A stretch of 64,000 bases of DNA from positions 16,342,464 to 16,406,463 of the forward strand of contig NC_084814.1 of the NCBI RefSeq assembly GCF_963583255.1. Direction: 5' to 3'. A model generated the notes under the pieces. It did no database searches. It was not told where the DNA came from and was given only the letters and a program-made list of their open reading frames with translations. Each line of letters begins with the position of its first letter. Position 1 is the stretch's first letter. This stretch comes from Pyrus communis (lineage: Eukaryota > Streptophyta > Magnoliopsida > Rosales > Rosaceae). Made by a program: the position numbers and the translations under genes. Below, piece by piece: positions 11,095 through 23,544 of this stretch.

Positions 11095-14000
11095 AGGCAC
11101 GGCCTCCTGACTAACCACTGTATGATGGTTTGGTTTCTTTGTATTTATTTTACAGTCAGAGTTTCTTTAAGGAAATTAAAATAAATCAACAGCACTCATA
11201 CCTAGCTGAACCAATCTTCGTGACCCGGGATTGGGTCAAAATTTTAGAAGCCCATGATCATGTCAATTTCAGCCAAGGGATACGTTTCCCCAACCTTGTT
11301 TTTGTTTTAAATTTGTGTTGATGAATACTTTGAATATGACTACTATGATTGCTTGGAGAATATTTAAGGATACTAATTCAAATAAGGCACTATTTGGTGG
11401 GTAAAGAACTAACCAAAGTTGTGACTATTAGTTGCACATACGATAAGTAAACAATTTTAGAGGCTAAACATCGGTATTTGCAAAATATGGCAAAGGAGTT
11501 TAAAATCTCTTGTGGTGAATAACCAGTCGAGTATTAGCTGTACATGTGGTATTTAGACCTCTTATCACAAGCCTCTGATTCTGTCACCAGAATTACACAT
11601 AATTGAATGTGTAAATTACTAAGGGGCCAATCTCGAAAAATGTTATAGGACCCAATCTCATTTTTAAGATCAAAATTTGATTGGTGAATATTTAAACCAC
11701 TAAAACTAATTAAAATTTGTTTGTATGTTTATTTTATAGCATGACAAACTTTCTCAAAAACCCCAAAGAAAACAAGCTAACTGGCCCAAACTTTCAAATT
11801 GGCTCCGCAATCTTCGCTATGTCTTAACTGTTGAGAAGTTAGCATTCCATATGGATCTGGACCCTCCTACTAAGAAGTTATCTGATAACGCCACTCAACA
11901 GAAAAGGCGTGAAAGGAAGACTTTGTTGGAGGCTAATGAGACAGCGCATTGCTATATGCTAGCAAACTTGAGTCTCGAACTTCGAAGATAGATTGACAAA
12001 TGAAAGCTGCCAAAGTTATCATCGATCAACTTGGGAAGTTGTTCGGAGAAGATATCCGCACGGCCTGCTTTGATGTTGTTAGGGAGTTCATATGAGCTCG
12101 TTGTGTTGAAGGAGGTGATATACGAGCTCATGGAATCAAGATGTTCCATTTGATCGATGACATAAAGAGGCTTGGGGTTGATCTTCATCCTGGTCTTCAA
12201 CATAACATCATACTGCTATCTGTACCGGACTCATTCAGCCGGTTCTTTTAAACTACCATACGAATGACATCTCGTGTACGACACAAGAACTGGTCCAGAT
12301 GATGTCCATCGCTTGCAAAGATATCAAGAGAGATAAAGGGAGCAAAGAGTTGCTCGCCATGGGAGAATCGTCTAAATCAAAGCCCAAAAAGAAAGCTAAA
12401 GCCAGTACTTAAAAGTTGAAAGCCAAAGGCACAAGCCAAGGCTAGGATCTTAGGTTTGATTCTCATTAAAGGCAAATCTGAACTACATTATTACTAGTCC
12501 ATTGTTCATTATTTAATTTTTTTTTTCCCTATAAGGGATAAAGAAGATTAATTCAATCTAATGATTTAATTATTGACAAATTAATGTTTGTATTAATTAA
12601 TCAATGTGATATACTTGAAGTGTTTGAGAAGTGGGAGCTTGGGTGATGCACATTGTTTGTATCATGCCATTAAATTCATCGAGTGGATTCAAAATGTTTG
12701 AAATAGTGAGAGTGCAACTTGAAAGTATTTTAGAAGTGTCAAGTAAAGTTGTAAGGAGACTACAGAATTCAAAAGTTTAATTTGAAGCTCTAATCCAATC
12801 AAGAGTATCAAGATTCCCTTAACTGCGGATTTGATGGGGCAATAGCTCAAGCCATAAGACCTTATAGGTTTCATGGAGTAATTCTTATCAGCTTCTAATT
12901 CATATCCAAGAGAGATATGAGCAAAAACATTCTTAGAGGCGATAATCGAAAAAAACGTAGTGGACACCTTTACTCAATGAGTGATTAAGGCATATAACTG
13001 GGACGAAATTCGTAATAGTACGAATTGTCATGCGCTCAACTACCTTTTGTGCAAGTGGGAGATTATTGGAGTATGCCTGAAAAGCAATTGACGTGGCAAC
13101 ACGTAATTGGTTATTCAAGGCAACCCAATGCCGAGTCATCGACGACAAAGGGCAAGTGAGAACATCCGCCGAGCATGGGACCTAATAGTAGATTAGGAAG
13201 CTTCATTATTGATTAGAATAAGTCCAAGGAATAACTTAAGTAGTAGGGACTAGATGTAAAGATGTTCCAATCCTGATATACGTAGCCTATGGATCTTAAG
13301 TCTAAAATTATCTTCCCAGCCATTGGATGATGAAAGGACTATCGAACATAAAAAATAAAAAAATAAAAAATAAAAACCCTTGCGCAATGAAACACACATC
13401 GTCACGCAAAGTCACTTTGCGCAACAAAACTTTAAACTTCGTTCTGCAAAGTCTTTACAAAAATAAAAATAAAAATTATTTTTTTAAATCTTTGTGCAAG
13501 GAAACCAAATGTTTCGTCACCTAAACCCAATTTATTTTCATTTTTATTTATTTTTATATTATAAATTTTAAAATATAGTTATTTTCATAAGGTTTTATTA
13601 TTTTGTAAAAACTTTTGCACGATGAATATCAATATTTCATCGCCAAAACCTTATTTACTTATTTTTTATTTATTATATTTTATATTGTTAACCTAATTTT
13701 TTTTATTATTTTCTTTGCGCGATGAATACACATTTGATCACCTAAACCTTATTTATTTTAATTTATTTATATTTTAAATTGTAAAATAAAATTATTTTCT
13801 TTTTATTATTTTTTAAAAACTTTGTGTGACGAATACTAATATTTCATCACATAAACCCTGTTTATTTAATTTTATATTTTAAATTTTCTAATAAAATTTA
13901 TTTCTATAAATTTTGTGCAACGAACCAATATTTTGTCGCGCAAAATAGTTAAATTTGGGCGGTGCTGAAAATGGGATGCGGGAAATTTAATTTTGAAATT

Positions 14001-14275
14001 TTTTTTTTAAAAAAGCTTTGCACGACCAATGTTTCGTCGCGCAAAACCCTAAAAATTTGGGTGGGGGCCAAAAATGGGGTGCGAGAATTTTTCTTAAGAC
14101 TTTGCGCGACCATTTTTTCATCACATAAAATCATATCCTTCATCGCACAAAGTGCTATGGTTTTTAAAACCAAAATAACTCCTCCACAGTTTTCTCAACG
14201 TATCTCTCTAGTTTTCTTACCTCTCCTCTCTTTCCCTCTCCCCAAATCCGACCCCCTCACTCGCACTCAATATTT

Positions 14276-14308
<33 letters not shown>

Positions 14309-16245
14309 TCTCACCCTCTACTCTCTCTCCCTATCTCTCACTCACTCTCAATCTTGCCAAAAGGTATTCTCTCTAAATTTTAACTTATTTTACATTAATA
14401 TATGATTTTGGAGTTAATTTTGGGTTTGCGTAGGGTTTGGGGTCGGGTATAGGGTGAGGGGTGGAGTTTGGGGTCGGATTTGGGGTATGCCGATTTTAGG
14501 GGAGGTTATGCCTATTTTTTTGTATTATTTTATGTTGTTACTTTTTTATTATTTGACCATTTTTTTTTTTTTGTAGGGAATCTGTCAGGACTTTGACGGT
14601 GAAAGTTGAGGATTATGATGCTATCAGACCATTTCCCTTGCCACCACCACCACAATAGACTTGTATTAGGATTTTATTATTGTAATTTGTTAATTTATAC
14701 GTATATTATGGATAATTTGATCACATTTTTCATATGTAATTTTATTTTGAATATGTCAATTTAAATTAAAGTAATTAAAAAAAAAAGCCATACGATTAAA
14801 TTAAATTAAAAAGTAAAAATTCAAAAAATTTTGCGATACCAAATATTTCATCACAATTACTATAATTAAATTAAATAATAGAAATAATAAAAAAAAGGTC
14901 AATTTAATTAAATAAAAAAATAAAAACTAAAAACTTTCGTCGCGCAAATTGCGCTACCAAATATTTTGTCGCATAAAATATTAAATTAATTTAATTAAAT
15001 CAAAAATCAAAAACTTTGCGCAACGAAATATTTCGTCAAGCAAAGTACCTTCGCGTTTCGTTGCGCAAACCCTATCTTCACGAGCTTTGCGTGACGAACC
15101 ATGCGCGACCAAAATTTCATCGCACAAGGTTTTCAGCGACGAAATCTTACTTTGCTCAACAAATCTTATTTCGTCGCGCAAAGTGTTTTTTGTAGTAGTG
15201 TCAACAAAGGCCCATTTGTGTCGTATTCATTAGTAAGTCTTGGACAATGCATGTAGTGACTTAGAATAGGTATAAAGGTGATCGTCTATGAGATCGAGTT
15301 CATTGAATATTAACCAACCATAAAAGTGTACGAATGGAAGATTTCGTACTTGTCAATCATTCCACACTTTTGAGTTATGGACACAACTAGTACTTAGACA
15401 TGAGGCTTCACTGGTTATCTTGTGTTAATGTATCAAATCTCGGTCTCGCCTTGAAGGTCTGAAACAATAGTGGAGCCCTTTAGTGTGAGGTTCAAGATCA
15501 TATGTATCAACATAGAGATACGTGAATGCACAAAAAGGAATCTGTCACCTTCTAGGCAATCATGAAGGTTGATATTCTAGTAGCCCATTGACGATCTATC
15601 TCTAGAAGCAGTCTTTGGCCAAAGCAACGTACATGAGATACATCACCGCGATCATATTCATGCTTAGCATTTGACAAATGTCACATTTTCTAAAATATAT
15701 GATCGGAATATAGTAGACATATGAACCAAATTGCATTGTAACCGTAACTAAGGTTCTAAATATGTGTTATATGAATTCAAACATATTCTAACTAATCTAG
15801 GTAGCTGAAACTCATTGCTAAATGTTACTATTCGATTTGTGGATATTCCTATAAGTTTGAATTAGAATGGTTTCTAACTATGTAAAATTGGTGAAGTTTG
15901 AATTTAATATGAATTGTTTATAGAAATTTTTTTTCATTTTATATTTGATTAATTGGTTTGGGCCTTATATTTATTATAAGTTACTTGAACTAAAATAAAT
16001 AAGGAAGCCTAGTCCGAAAGAAAAGACCGAATTAACAAAATAAATAAAATAATAGCGAATCGGGCTAAAACCCAATAATAGAAGGGGTGTGCGACAAGCC
16101 CAAATGATGTGTCTCCTAAGACGTATGGCACACATATATATGATAGTAGATTAAATTGTAATCTTACTGGCTTATGGAATCGTTGAATATATATATGCCT
16201 AAAATGTAGTAAGTACAAACAAAATAAAGACAAGAAAAAAAAAAT
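11095..16245 (+). mobile_element. Decayed Copia-like retroelement, copy I
   Basis: It contains a Copia-type gag remnant starting at the ATG at 11741. In pieces it reads WLRNLRYVLTVEKLAFHMD, then KTLLEANETAHCYMLANLS and DDIKRLGVDLHPGLQHNI, with stops and frameshifts between. This is the UBN2-type gag of Ty1/Copia elements. No protease, integrase, RT or zinc knuckle follows; from about 12480 the element is non-coding. The parallel copy at 38630-48870 is collinear outside the inserted elements and lies at the same distance from a LEA gene, so the two are products of a segmental duplication. Copy I lacks the MITE found in copy II but carries a CACTA (13350-15200). Confidence 0.75.
13350..15200 (-). 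mobile_element. Non-autonomous CACTA element, reverse orientation
   Basis: The right end reads GCGCAAAGTGTTTTTTGTAGTAGTG, the reverse complement of a CACTACTAC terminus. Many TTTGCGCGACGAA/CGTCGCGCAAAG repeats occur in both arms, with a (CT)n tract at 14275-14345. It is the same family as 1860-2912 and 6680-7902, inverted. The left terminus is eroded into an A-rich run. In copy II the corresponding place near 47953 (after CTATCAAACAT) is unoccupied. No transposase was seen. Confidence 0.8.
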
Positions 16246-16259
16246 AGGGCATCATATTT

Positions 16260-18192
16260 AAATGGCTTGTTATATTAACACCTCACATATTGTTGAATAC
16301 ACCCTATATACTTGATACACCCGACATTTGCTTTTTCAATTAAATTTTTTCTTAATACATCCCCACATATTTTTCCATAATACCCTCACACCCCACAATC
16401 TCAACATACACCTTACATTTCTATATAAACACCCCACATTTTCTCCATACACATCTCGGTACTCTTCACAATGACTTTTTTCTTTTTCTTTGTGCTATGT
16501 ACTGTTGATACAAAATCATTCATGTCATACCATGATTTTCTTACTGCTAGAGATAATAGAGGAAAGTAGAAGCTGCATGTTTGGGGAACCTTACAAAAGT
16601 GAAACGGCAGAAGTTTCTATGCGAAAGAAGGCAATGACTGTAATTTGAGACCAATGAAGTTTAAACTTCACTATTTATGACGGTGCATTTTGAATAAGGT
16701 GAAACTTTCGAAACATCGATTTCATGTTATACTCATCAAAATTAATTTTTCTCAATCAACGGGTTTGTAGTTTCAGTGGTTAGGCTTTTTGTTCTACAAT
16801 GGAGAGTGAGAGTGGTTTATAGAGTTGAAGAAGATAAATAATCTTGTGAAATACATGTTAAAAGTCATTTGGGGTGCATTTAGTATTTTTTTAATTTTTT
16901 TTAAAAACCTTATATGATACACCCCGACCGAGATCAGGGCATGCTGGCCGTCACGTGGAAGTGACGTAACCATGTGCATAGTGCGGAAGCTAATAAATAA
17001 TAATAAAAGTACGAATAAATAAAAACCAGCTATACACAAAGTAATAACATACATGTGCAAGCGTAAGTGTGAGAAACAAAGTTCAGAGCACGGAAGACTT
17101 AATGCAGTCCAGGCGAAACAACACTAAAAAAACACACCCAAAGGTGGTCCTACACTAGTGATAATCTGTCAGATAAGTCGGGAAAATCCTTTGGGGAGCC
17201 ACCAAAAGCGCTAATAGAACTAGAACTAGGAGGGGCGCAAAACAGAAAGTGTGAGTGGGCAAAAACAAAGCTTTTCAAAAACCATTTTATAAACAAAGTT
17301 CTAACCCCTCGCCGTAAAACCTGTATACTTCCCAGAAAAATAGAATATAAACATATATATAATAACCATGCTTAGAAATATGCCATGCCAAATGCCTCGA
17401 AATAAAATGCAAGTACTCAGGTAATGCCAAACAATGCCATGTAATCTGTCAGCCGGAGTCACCTAACGTGACCTGTACGGCTGAATCTAGAGCTCAAATC
17501 TCCAACTCACTAGCTATACCTGCACACGAGTCGGAACCACCTAAAGTGGTCTGTACGACAGGACTGAGTGTATAATAAGTACGCTCAAGTGCTACGATCA
17601 CGTGACGACTTGGTGAAGCTTTCTATTTTACGCCCCAGAGAATTTTGGTGGCTCCCCAGAGGATTTTCCCAGCTTTCTGTTTTGTGCCCCAGAGAATTTT
17701 GGTGGCTTCCCAGAGGATTTCCCCAGAGAATTTTGGTGGCTCTCACTCACACTTTCTGTTTTGCGCCCCTCCACCTCCAGGTTCTAGTTCGGCTAGCGCT
17801 TTTGGTGGCTCCCCAGAGGATTTTCCCGGCTTATCTGACAGATTATCACCAGTGTAGGACCACCTTTGGGTGTGTTTATTTAGTGTTGTTTCGCCCGGAC
17901 TGCATTAGGTCTTCCGTGCTCTGAACTTTGTTTCTCACACTTACGCTTGCACATGTATGTTATTACTTTGTATATAGCTGGTTTTTATTTATTCGTACTT
18001 TTATTATTATTTATTAGCTTCCACACTGTACACATGGTTACGTTACTTCCACGTGACAGCCAGCATGTCCTGATCTCGGTCGGGGTGTGTCATTATAAGG
18101 TCAAAATTGTCACTGCACAGTATATAAGTTATTAAATTTTAAAATGGAGTGTATTCAACATTATATGTGGTGCTAATAAAAAAAAGCCTATT
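16260..18192. mobile_element. TIR element hosting a nested foldback
   Basis: Its ends are inverted: the left begins AAATGGCTTG and continues ACACCTCACATATTGTTG, while the right reverse complement begins AAATAGGCTT and continues GCACCACATATAATGTTG. The paralogous site at about 48880 (GGTGTCATTATTAAGATACA) lacks it. No coding sequence was seen in the outer part. The interior is largely the foldback element at 16916-18091. No clear target duplication could be fixed. Confidence 0.6.
16916..18091. mobile_element. Foldback element with about 345-bp inverted arms
   Basis: The left arm 16916-17258 and right arm 17742-18091 are reverse complements over nearly their whole length, beginning GATACACCCCGACCGAGATC and GACACACCCCGACCGAGATC. 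The loop holds short direct repeats of the AGAATTTTGGTGGCT type (17637-17745) and a block with paired GTGACCTGTACG-like phrases. The ends and loop resemble the element at 33801-36191, so the two are related. ORFs here are incidental. Confidence 0.75.
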
Positions 18193-18312
18193 TGGAAAAC
18201 AAGTACAGCAATAATATTGTGTTTCTGCAGAAAATACACTAAACTCACAAAGAGTGAAAAAAAAAATGAAAAAATAATAAATCAAGAATTAATGTTGATC
18301 TCGCAAGTCTGA

Positions 18313-18945
18313 TCACTTGCACTGCAAACTTTTGAGAGTCTTTGATGACAAATCAATAGCAATGGTACAGTCCATGGTGGAAGATTTTTTCTTCTTCATT
18401 ACCAACATAAGTTCAACCCTTCCTGTCAACTTAGCCGTGCTGTTGAGAGTCAACACCCCACTGTTCAATTCACTGCCAAGATTGGAACTGCTCAATGCAC
18501 TTGAACTCAAGCTCACCTCGACGTCAATTTTTTTGGTGGAAAGCATTCCAGCCTTGCTCTTTGGAATAGAAACTTGCCCGACAGTTGCACCTTGGAACAA
18601 AAACGTGACAATGGCTGCATCAAACCTGTATGGACCAAAATTTGTGTTCTTGACTTTGATTTGGGTTGAGAATTTCGTGTCGAATGAAGGTGTTGCTGAG
18701 GCGGAGTTGAGCTCTTGGACGTTGATGTTGCCTAGTCTGACTTTCGGGGTCTTAACTTTCATGACAGTGAGACTCATTGCCGTTATGACCATGATCTGAA
18801 ACACAATGAAAATACCAATGTAAATGGCTAACTTGATTCTCTTCTTACGTTTCAGCTCATCAGCGGATTCCAAAGACTCTGCATCACTTTTTGTGTAACC
18901 ATTTGCTGGTGCTAAAGGATAAACCTGTTGGTTCTTTTCGGCCAT
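18313..18945 (-). CDS. LEA_2 domain membrane protein (NHL/LEA14-like), paralogue 3
   Basis: A 210-residue intronless protein, MAEKNQQVYPLAPANGY... with a basic KRKKRIK run, one helix (about residues 38-62, AIYIGIFIVFQIMVITAM) and a LEA_2 domain containing NTNFGPYRFD. The frame stays open 29 codons upstream, but the MAEK start is preferred: paralogues 1, 2 and 5 share it, and the extra codons fall in the leader 3' of the TATA box at 19033-19040. It forms a head-to-head pair with paralogue 4 (20093), 1.15 kb apart. Closest by eye is paralogue 5 (48995-49627), its counterpart in segment II. Confidence 0.92.
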   Translation of the reverse strand: MAEKNQQVYPLAPANGYTKSDAESLESADELKRKKRIKLAIYIGIFIVFQIMVITAMSLTVMKVKTPKVRLGNINVQELNSASATPSFDTKFSTQIKVKNTNFGPYRFDAAIVTFLFQGATVGQVSIPKSKAGMLSTKKIDVEVSLSSSALSSSNLGSELNSGVLTLNSTAKLTGRVELMLVMKKKKSSTMDCTIAIDLSSKTLKSLQCK

Positions 18946-19032
18946 GTTCTTGTGATTGTTTGAGGTGTATGTTTTCAAGGATGAAACTTGGAAGTGAAGG
19001 GAGTTTGTGGAAATGACGGAAGAGTCATGCAC

Positions 19033-19145
19033 TATATATAGCGTTTGGAGTTTGGACTATTTTCAATAAGTTGTGTAGGGGGGAATGAGCTTCCTGTAAA
19101 GTGAGTTTCAAGGGAAGAATTTGATTGCAGACGCGCCAAACGCGT
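19033..19145 (-). promoter_or_regulatory. LEA paralogue 3 promoter: TATA box and double CGCG box
   Basis: Minus-strand TATATATA box at 19033-19040, about 88 bp before the MAEK ATG. ACGCGCC (19131-19137) and ACGCGT (19140-19145) stand side by side about 91-105 bp further upstream. The spacing matches paralogue 5. Confidence 0.6.
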
Positions 19146-19887
19146 CCAAAGCCAAAGGTGAACTTACTGTCTTCTAGATGTTCGACGACTTTGGCGAAGC
19201 ATCTAATATACACTTTAGATCATCTTATATTGTTATTTTTTCTTTCAGCTGTCTTGACATCGACATTCAAAATATCAATGGAAGCATCTATTAGTACACT
19301 TTAATATTTATAAACTTGGACAAGAAGGATATTAATTTCTAGGATGATTTTCACTCTCAATTTCTCTTTTTGCCCTTTTTAATTATTTAGTTATTTTTCT
19401 TTAATTTATTCAATCGTAAGACTAAAAAAAATGTAGAAATACAGTAGCAGGAAAAAAAAAATAGATGAGTGCAGAGGAGAAAATTGAGGGCGAAAAACAT
19501 TTTTCTTTTTTCTATTTCGTATGGAAAAAGTAGAATGGGTTCTCAGATTATAATATTAGACTGAAAGATATTTTCAAACTAATCCAGAAAAAACAAGGCT
19601 TAAGAAACTTAAATTAACATTCAAGCTAATATTTTGTTTCACATGTGATTGATATGATTATTATAATAGAAAGCACATGACTCATAATACTGATGTACAG
19701 GGAACATTTTAATATAAACTTTGCCTAGAACACAAACAATTGGATCTCCACAAGTCTTACAGAGAAAGGCACCTCATGTGTTATTTTGTATTTTATATCC
19801 ATTTCTTTGTATGCTATGTGACACAAAAGACTTCTTCCTACGTACAGCCGCCTAGATTGATCCAGAATGTCAAAAACCCTACCCTAT

Positions 19888-19960
19888 ACGCGCGTTTTGG
19901 ATACATTATTTGAGCATTTCCTAGAAGCTTGTACCACACAACATTAACCCTCTATATATA
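19888..19960 (+). promoter_or_regulatory. LEA paralogue 4 promoter: CGCG box and TATA box
   Basis: ACGCGCGT at 19888-19895 is followed 58 bp later by TATATATA (19953-19960), about 133 bp before the ATG at 20093. With the paralogue 3 promoter it makes a 1.15-kb divergent control region. Confidence 0.6.
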
Positions 19961-20092
19961 ACACACTGCTCTTCCATCATTTCCATAAACTCCCTCCACT
20001 TCCAAGCTTTCATCCCACAAAAGAAACTAGCAAAAGTAGCGGATAACTAACATTGTCTCCACTTTCATATCAGAAAAGAATAAGAAATTAAC

Positions 20093-20683
20093 ATGGCTTG
20101 GAAAAGAAATGATGAGGAATCTTTGCAATCCGCTGATGAGGTGAAACGCCAGAAAAGAATCAAGTTGGCCATTTATATTGGTATTTTTATTGTGTTTCAG
20201 ATCATTGTCATAACCACGATGAGTCTCACTTTCATGAAAGTTAAAACCCCAAAGGTCAGACTAGGCAACATCAATGTCCAAGACCTCAACTCCATCCCGG
20301 CAACATCTTCATTCGACACTAAATTCACAACCCAAATCAGAGTCAAGAACACAAATTTTGGTCCATACAAGTATGATGCTGGCATTGTCACATTTTTGTA
20401 CCAAGGCGCTACCGTCGGGCAAGTTTCTATTCCAAAGAGCAAGGCTGGAATGCTTTCCACCAAAAAAGTTGACGTCGAGGTGAGCTTGAGTTCAAGTGCA
20501 CTGAGCAGTTCCAATCTTGGCAGTGAATTGAGTAGCGAGGTGTTGATTCTCAACAGTGCGGCTACGTTGACTGGAAAGGTTGAACTTATGTTTATAATGA
20601 AGAAGAAGAAGTCTTCCACCATGGACTGCACCATTGCATTTGATTTGTCATCAAAGACGGTCAAAAGTTTGCAATGCAAGTGA
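20093..20683 (+). CDS. LEA_2 domain membrane protein (NHL/LEA14-like), paralogue 4
   Basis: A 196-residue intronless protein, MAWKRNDEESLQSADEVKRQ..., lacking the QAYPLAPANGY block at the N terminus of the 210-residue paralogues. One membrane helix (about residues 24-48), then the LEA_2 domain with VKTPKVRLGNI, NTNFGPYKYD and the C-terminal LQCK. The start is fixed by the TATA box at 19953-19960 and by agreement with paralogue 6. It is divergently arranged with paralogue 3. The 3' flank is shared with paralogue 6 until interrupted at 20883 by an LTR element, which may have separated the gene from its natural polyadenylation region. Confidence 0.92.
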   Translation: MAWKRNDEESLQSADEVKRQKRIKLAIYIGIFIVFQIIVITTMSLTFMKVKTPKVRLGNINVQDLNSIPATSSFDTKFTTQIRVKNTNFGPYKYDAGIVTFLYQGATVGQVSIPKSKAGMLSTKKVDVEVSLSSSALSSSNLGSELSSEVLILNSAATLTGKVELMFIMKKKKSSTMDCTIAFDLSSKTVKSLQCK

Positions 20684-23544
20684 TCACACAAACCAAGTAG
20701 GGTGGAGTTGAACTGCGTTCTTTCTGTAACATCTTTAGGATTCAAATTGCGAGTGAACAAGACTAGTTCTTGATTTATTATTATTTATGCGACATTGAAT
20801 TTGTATTTGATGTAAAAAAAATTTAATTATTTTTTAACCATTTATGCCAGTTTTTCCTTTCTTCCTGTCTCCAATAGATGATTGATATGTATTTAAACTA
20901 ACCTAAATAATAGATTAATTTAAACCAAATTAAACTCGCAAGCGCACGAATTAATTGTAGAAATATATGCAAATACGAGGTCGATCCCACAAGGAATGCT
21001 TCTAATACCAATTCAACCTGTTGATTACGTGAAACTTAACTTAACTAGGAAACAACTGATTTACTAATTGATTATGAAAAGTAATTAAAACTTCAACTTA
21101 AAATTAAACAATAAATATGAATAACCAAAAACACACAACAAATGTAGTTTAAAAGAAATTAATGTGATGGAAGCCTAAGGTCATGAATCCACCAATGACA
21201 AGCATATTCCCTTTTCTTCAAGCCGATTACTATCCAATTACCATGCCAATATTTAAGGTTGTTCTTTCTAAGATATGAATTAATCCTTGGTCAGGCATCA
21301 ACTCGTGTGTCTATACATGATAACTATATCCTATTGGTTAGGCATACAGTTAAACACATAAAAACCCATTAAGCACTGAAGAATAAAGTCAACCAAGTAG
21401 GACTAGCTTGATATTGGTTATCCTCACTAGTTTGTCCACTCTTCTTAATCTTAGTTCCAATAAACCTAATTGATATTGGTTATCCTCTCAGATTTATCTA
21501 AATATCTAGAAACAAGTTCACAATGATGGCCAATCACAAGAACATTCGAAACTAGAATAGATTAAGCACAAAGATTAAGAACTAGACATGGCATGTAATC
21601 GAACAATAATCAACAAAATACTTCGGGAATAATCATGTCATGGCTTCATCATAAACCTTAGAAAAGTATTTTAGTTACACATAATCATAATAGAAATCAC
21701 AAAAGAAGTCATGGAAGATAAAACCCGGAAAAGAATGGTAAAAGCACATTAAACTGCCCTCCTTCACGTTGGATGAATTTTCTTGTGTATTGTTCCTCCT
21801 TTTAGATAGCCTATGGCCCTCTATTTATTCTATAAAATTATAAAAAGTCTAATAAAAACTATCCTAAAAGAAAGCAAACTCCTAAATAATTAACGACACA
21901 AACTAGGAAAGAGTCCTTCTTGACTTGGGAAACACGGCATCTAATTTACATGCCAGATTTGGAGTCTATTTCCCTTCTGGAAAATTCTGTAAAAATATGA
22001 GAAACGTAGCTTTATCTCTTATCTTTCCAGCATATATCACACGTCACTAGGAAAAATCGGGAAAGCCTTCAAATCTTCATTCTCCTACAGCTGCGCAATT
22101 CTGACGGGAAAACAACTTCTGCGGGATTCATTTGTGAAACTGGAATGAATGGCTCCATGGAAAATTATGAAATTCGGACATAACGATCTTCAGCCTCTTA
22201 GCCTCCTTCTCCAATTAGCCTTGCATCAAAAATCCTCTGGAAAGTCGAATTATCACCAAAAACGTCCTAAGTGCACAGATTGGCTGAAACAGAGAAAAGG
22301 AAAGTAATAATGCTCTTTTATAATCAATTCCTTAACAAAACTTAGGGATAATTAATATGAAAATATGATAAATAATGCACCTATCAAATACCCCCAAACT
22401 AAGCTTTTGCTAGTCCTCGAGCAAAACAAAAAATAAAAGACAACAAGAAAACAATAGACCTTCCATAAATTAGCCTCAAAGCAATCAATAGACGGTCACC
22501 AAACTTAAGAGAATTAAATATTTTTCAAAATAGAACTAACCAAACCTTACACGACATTCTCAAGTGTAATGAGTGAAATAAACAATATCAATACAACTTA
22601 CTCAACCCGGATAGGTATATGCAAACCAAAGCTTCCACTTCAAATCCTCTACCATGAATATCACTCAAAAAGAAAATCACACATTAAAGGGCAAATTGTT
22701 TCACTCAAATTATGATAAGCAAAATAAAACCCCATAAGCTTGCTCTTCATATCAACTCTCCACTAATGTAAATCAATGCAACACCAAAGATCAAAGATCT
22801 TTACAAGAGTTGTAACAATAGGCTAGGGTATGAGCTATCAAAGAAAGGATATGGAAAAAACTAAAGCTTAAGAAATGCCAAGATATCTTCATAATGTAAT
22901 TCAATTGATCCTCTTTTCAAACTTGGATCTTCTATTATTGGCGTCCAGGACTCATGTCATAAGAATGGAACAATTTCAAACTCTTCTTTTCTAAATCTTT
23001 TATTTTTATTTATCTTTTCTTCTCTTTTGTTTTCACAGAAGAATAAAATAAAAATAATACTATACATGGTACCTCGGTACATGCCCTTTTTTTATTGTAG
23101 AACCCAACCTTTATCTTCATTGACGTCCACTTGATATCTCATAAGCTATAGGGTCACTAGTAGAAAAACATGTTTGCGCGACGCAAAACACAAAACGTCG
23201 CGCAAAAGACCTTTGCGCGACAACACTTTGAGCAACGAAGGTTGCCGTCGCGCAAAATAGTTTTGCGCGACGCAGATACAATTGGGTCGCTCAAAACATC
23301 TTTGCGCGACGCCATATTTCGTCGCGCAAAGGTCTTTTGCGTGACATTTTATGCGTCACGCAAGATTTTGGCAGCAAAACATGAATGTTTTACCACTTTT
23401 TTCCTATTTTTAATTTATTTATTTTGTACTCATAAGCAAAAGGGCAGAAAGAAAAAAAAAAAAACACACACACACACCCACACTTTTTTTTTTTTCTTTT
23501 GCTTTTCTTTTGGGTTTCTTCCATTGCATTTTTCTCTTGTGGTA

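Noticed and set aside
18317..18799. Long ORFs antisense to every LEA gene (also 618-932, 5434-5694, 20197-20760, 48999-49481, 50912-51460)
   Set aside because: They mirror the LEA codons exactly, have no conserved own start context, and recur only because the parent genes are paralogues. The Leu/Phe-rich products show no domain.
18946..19032. N-terminal extension of LEA paralogue 3 (and of paralogue 5 to 49909)
   Set aside because: The extension lies in the leader, and in paralogue 5 crosses the TATA and CGCG boxes; other paralogues start at MAEK.
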